From positions 28,900 to 43,628 of the forward strand of contig LJUA01000009.1 in the NCBI GenBank assembly GCA_001303545.1: DNA of 14,729 nucleotides, written 5' to 3'. Positions within the stretch are counted from its first letter, which is position 1, and each line of letters starts with the position of its first letter. The DNA comes from Dehalococcoidia bacterium SM23_28_2 (GTDB lineage: Bacteria; Chloroflexota; Dehalococcoidia; SM23-28-2). Shown piece by piece: positions 12,393-14,729 of this stretch. Under the pieces are notes generated by a model. That model was not told the origin of the DNA and did not search any database. It worked only from the letters and a program-made list of their open reading frames with translations. The position numbers and the translations under genes are program-made.

Positions 12393-12944
12393 TTAGGTCT
12401 CCAGCGAGGTCCGAGGCGAGGCAGCACGTTGCCTCTCGGGGCCCTCCACGGCCTCCTCTTTCCCCTGCGAGACCTTAGTCACCTCTTTCCCGGTCGAGGC
12501 GGCGACCCCCGTTTTCTTCGTCGTGCAGTAGGGGCAGGCCACCCAGTTGAAGTTCAGGGGACGGCCGCAGTTGGCGCAGGGCTCCTTGAGCTGAGTGCGG
12601 CAGTAGGGGCAGATGACGAAGTCCTTGGTCACGTAGCGCTTGCAGGAGGGGCAGATGCCTTGATCCTCCAGCTCCTGGAGAAGGGCCTCCTCCTCCAGGG
12701 AGCGGGCATAGGCCTCGGCCAGCGTCTCGCTGGGCCGCAGGATCATGTAGATGAACCAGCCCAGGACGTTGAACACCAGAACAAGGAGAATGGCCACTAT
12801 CTGGAAAGCCACGTCGCGGGTCCTGTCGCGGATGTCCCGATAGGTCCAGGCGACGACGCTTATCCAGAGAACCAGCACGTAGGCCACGCCGATGGTGGCT
12901 GCCAGGGCTGCCGCGTTCTCCCAGCTACCTCCCGGCCAGTTCAT
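12393..12944 (-). CDS. Membrane protein with C-terminal double zinc ribbon
   Basis: A 183-residue protein with two membrane helices (about 11-33 and 46-69) joined by a short charged loop (RDIRDRTRD). An acidic helical stretch (SLEEEALLQELEDQG) follows, then a symmetric double zinc ribbon: CPSC-x10-CPYC (Cys98, 101, 112, 115) and CANC-x10-CPYC (Cys123, 126, 137, 140). The last 40 residues are polar and look disordered. The helices resemble phospholipase-D-nuclease-N-terminal-like/PLDc_N hairpins (WTYRDIRDRTRD...LGWFIYMILRP), which act as membrane anchors. The ribbons should face the cytoplasm and bind a protein or nucleic acid. The function is unknown. The ATG at 12944 has a GGGGAGGAA ribosome site. 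It has its own promoter (12973-13002) and is divergent from rlmD. Confidence 0.85.
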   Translation of the reverse strand: MNWPGGSWENAAALAATIGVAYVLVLWISVVAWTYRDIRDRTRDVAFQIVAILLVLVFNVLGWFIYMILRPSETLAEAYARSLEEEALLQELEDQGICPSCKRYVTKDFVICPYCRTQLKEPCANCGRPLNFNWVACPYCTTKKTGVAASTGKEVTKVSQGKEEAVEGPERQRAASPRTSLET

Positions 12945-12972
12945 GTTCCTCCCCTCTCTCCCAAGCTGGCCG

Positions 12973-13002
12973 ATTATACCACGCCTTCTCAGGTACTGTC
13001 AT
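12973..13002 (-). promoter_or_regulatory. Promoter of the double-zinc-ribbon membrane protein gene
   Basis: On the minus strand: -35 ATGACA (complement of 12997-13002), an 18-base spacer, and -10 TATAAT (complement of 12973-12978), preceded by TGG as an extended -10. The match is five of six and six of six. Transcription would start near 12966, about 20 bases before the ATG. Confidence 0.65.
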
Positions 13003-13072
13003 CTCGGGATTGCCCTGGCTATGTGGCTGCTTTGAAGATAAACTGAGGTGGGCCTTCCTGACTTCAATCCCC

Positions 13073-14275
13073 ATGAGAGAGATGACCAAGGCCGCCGATA
13101 CCAGAGAGACCGAGAAGCTGCGCCTGAGCCTGACGGACATGGCCTTCCAGGGCGGAGCCATGGGCCGCCACGAAGGCCAGGTGGTGTTCGCCGCCTACGG
13201 CATCCCCGGCGAAGAGGCGGTGGTGGAGATCGAGCGGCGCAGCAAGGACTACATGATGGGCCGCGTGGTGGAGGTGCTTTCTCCCTCACCTCATCGGGTG
13301 GAGGCGCCCTGCCCCTATTTCGGTAGCTGCGGCGGCTGTCAGTGGCAGCACATCGACTACCCTTTCCAGGCCGAGCTCAAGGCGCGCATCGTCGGCGAGC
13401 AGTTGCGGCGCATCGGCAAGTTCGAGGAGCCGCCGGTAGCAGCCACGGTGACGGCGGATGAGCAATGGCACTATCGCAATCACGCTCGCTTCAGCACCGA
13501 CCGCCAGGGCCAACTGGGCTTCGTTAGCCTGATCAGGCGGCGCTTCATTCGCATCGACCAGTGCCGGATCATGCACCCCTGGATCAACGGCGTGCTGGAG
13601 CAGCTCCAGGGCAAGTGCGCTGGGCTGCACCAAGTGGCCATTCGCTATGGCGCCAATACGGATCAGGCCCTAATCCACCCCTCGCTGAAGGAGATCGACG
13701 ATTCGATTCCGTCGGGCCAGGCTTCTTACGAGGAGGAGCTCCTGGGCAAGCGCTTCCGCATCTCCGGCGCCTCCTTCTTCCAGGTGAACACACGCCAGGC
13801 AGAGGTGCTGATAGAGGTCGTGCGCGAGAAACTGGCCCTTGCCCAAGACCAACTGCTGCTGGACGCCTACGCCGGCGTGGGCACCTTCGCTGTGCTGCTT
13901 GCGCCCCACGTCAAGAAGGTGATAGCCATCGAGGAGTCGCCGGCGGCGGTGGCCGATGCGGTGATCAACCAGGCGGGGATCAAGAACATCGTCTTCTATC
14001 AGGGGAAAGTGGAGCAGATCCTGCCGGAGCTGCGCCGGCGTGTGCAGGCTGCCATCCTCGACCCGCCGCGCATCGGCTGCCATCCCGATGTCATCGCCGC
14101 CGTCCTCAAGCGGCCGCCGGCCAGGCTGGTCTACGTCTCCTGCGATCCGGCCACCCTCGCTCGCGACCTGCGTGTCCTCTGCGATGGCGGCTATCGCCTG
14201 CAGGATGTGCAGCCGGTGGACATGTTCCCCCACACATTCCACATCGAATGCGTGGCGACGCTGGTGCGGGAGTAA
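13073..14275 (+). CDS. rlmD: 23S rRNA (uracil-C5)-methyltransferase RlmD/RumA family
   Basis: A 400-residue TrmA/RlmD-family enzyme that methylates a uracil C5 in 23S rRNA (U1939 in E. coli) using S-adenosylmethionine. An N-terminal TRAM RNA-binding domain (about 15-72) is followed by iron-sulfur cysteines Cys80, Cys86, Cys89 (CPYFGSCGGC) and Cys164 (IDQC) for a [4Fe-4S] cluster. The methyltransferase core has FFQVNT (245-250), the cofactor motif LLDAYAGVGTFAVL (262-275) and LDPPRIG (339-345). Catalytic Cys357 is in VSCDPATLARD, with a C-terminal Glu392. Relatives also act at U747 or on tRNA U54, so site specificity is by family only. The start is taken at ATG 13073; ATG 13082 is an alternative. 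An in-frame ATG at 13010 would add a non-conserved stretch. None has a strong ribosome site. The stop abuts the maf start. Confidence 0.93.
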   Translation: MREMTKAADTRETEKLRLSLTDMAFQGGAMGRHEGQVVFAAYGIPGEEAVVEIERRSKDYMMGRVVEVLSPSPHRVEAPCPYFGSCGGCQWQHIDYPFQAELKARIVGEQLRRIGKFEEPPVAATVTADEQWHYRNHARFSTDRQGQLGFVSLIRRRFIRIDQCRIMHPWINGVLEQLQGKCAGLHQVAIRYGANTDQALIHPSLKEIDDSIPSGQASYEEELLGKRFRISGASFFQVNTRQAEVLIEVVREKLALAQDQLLLDAYAGVGTFAVLLAPHVKKVIAIEESPAAVADAVINQAGIKNIVFYQGKVEQILPELRRRVQAAILDPPRIGCHPDVIAAVLKRPPARLVYVSCDPATLARDLRVLCDGGYRLQDVQPVDMFPHTFHIECVATLVRE

Positions 14276-14729
14276 ATGACGGCCGATCTGATCCTCGCCT
14301 CCCGCTCGCCCAGGCGACGGCGCCTCCTCGCCCACCTGGGCATTGCCTTTCGAGTAGTCGTTCCCACGGTGGAGGAGGACGCCGCGCCCCCGACTCCCGG
14401 CCGACCTGAGGAGCTGGCCGAGGCGCTGGCCCTGGCCAAGGCGGAGGCGGTGGCTGCACAGGAGAGGAAAGGCATTGTCATCGCCGCCGATACGATTGTG
14501 GTGGACGGCGAGGCCATCTTGGGCAAGCCGGCGGACGGCTCGGAGGCTGGGGCGATGCTCCGCCGTCTGCGGGGAAGAACGCATCGGGTGATCACCGCCC
14601 TGGCGGTGGTAGACGCCGCTGGCGGCCGGAAGGCAGTATCACACGTGGTGACGGCGGTCCGCATGCGCCCCTACAGCGACGAGGAGATCGCTGCCTACGT
14701 AGCCCGCGGCGAGCCGCTGGACAAGGCGG
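14276..14729 (+). CDS. maf: Maf-family nucleotide pyrophosphatase (runs off window end)
   Basis: 151 codons are visible before the window edge; the family is about 190-200 residues long, so roughly three quarters is present. It starts MTADLILASRSPRRRRLL, where SRSPRR (9-14) is the phosphate-binding signature. It continues with VIAADTIVV (catalytic-base Asp72), ILGKPAD (Lys84) and RGEPLDKA (conserved GEPxDKxG). Maf proteins hydrolyse dTTP, UTP and some modified nucleoside triphosphates to monophosphates and so clean the nucleotide pool; they were first described as septum-formation inhibitors. The ATG follows the rlmD TAA directly (TAAATG), with no own ribosome site, so translation is probably coupled to rlmD. 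Division into YhdE- or YceF-type specificity cannot be made safely here. Confidence 0.95.
   Translation, partial: MTADLILASRSPRRRRLLAHLGIAFRVVVPTVEEDAAPPTPGRPEELAEALALAKAEAVAAQERKGIVIAADTIVVDGEAILGKPADGSEAGAMLRRLRGRTHRVITALAVVDAAGGRKAVSHVVTAVRMRPYSDEEIAAYVARGEPLDKA

Noticed and set aside
13670..14584. Minus-strand open frame covering the end of rlmD and start of maf
   Set aside because: Both plus-strand genes are unmistakable by catalytic motifs; the antisense frame is histidine/arginine-rich noise.
1..14729. Mobile elements, CRISPR arrays, toxin-antitoxin or defence genes
   Set aside because: No transposase, integrase, direct-repeat array, recombinase or defence-family protein was recognised on either strand.

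Overview
The window is GC-rich, densely coding bacterial chromosome with no mobile element, integrase, CRISPR array or rRNA. Gene content (CaiB/BaiF CoA-transferase, two thiolase types, MaoC hydratase, zinc-type dehydrogenase, an ECF metal transporter, a BioD-like/DRTGG protein, double-zinc-ribbon membrane protein), strong AGGAGG-type ribosome sites and sigma70-like promoters fit a free-living, possibly fatty-acid-degrading bacterium. Chloroflexota (Dehalococcoidia-like) is my best guess; it is inference from gene content, not proof.

Layout. Positions 1-1903 are all on the minus strand: the start of a CaiB/BaiF CoA-transferase (cut by the window edge), a HesB-like small protein, a two-domain zinc-ribbon protein and a TlpA-like thiol redoxin. 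A stand-alone CinA C-terminal (nicotinamide-nucleotide amidase) gene on plus (2033-2509) converges, 2 bp apart, on a minus-strand operon read dehydrogenase -> cupin -> acetyl-CoA acetyltransferase (5165 down to 2512). From 5340 a plus-strand operon runs Fur-family regulator -> CbiM -> PDGLE-domain small subunit -> CbiQ -> CbiO, a complete cobalt/nickel-type ECF importer. A tRNA-Phe(GAA) with its own near-consensus promoter follows. Then come a VOC/glyoxalase gene and a two-hot-dog MaoC hydratase (plus), an SCP-x-type thiolase (minus), a BioD-like/DRTGG protein (plus), a double-zinc-ribbon membrane protein (minus), and an rlmD-maf pair (plus, maf cut by the window edge).

How it fits together. 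The CoA-transferase, two thiolases, MaoC hydratase and dehydrogenase look like parts of acyl-CoA activation and beta-oxidation or side-chain degradation, scattered over several transcription units. The Fur-family gene with its importer is a self-contained metal-homeostasis unit: a good promoter, then three GTTGCA repeats overlapping the regulator's start codon, then tightly packed transporter genes. The remaining genes are housekeeping: rRNA methylation, nucleotide-pool cleaning, NAD recycling, thiol redox and tRNA.

No radically new multi-gene system is visible. The best leads are the Fur/ECF operon with its ambiguous CbiM start and GTTGCA repeats, a hairpin that would cover the ribosome site of the zinc-ribbon gene, a symmetric palindrome before the CoA-transferase, and two poorly understood proteins (BioD-like/DRTGG and the double-zinc-ribbon membrane protein). 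No gene-free stretch exceeds about 210 bases.
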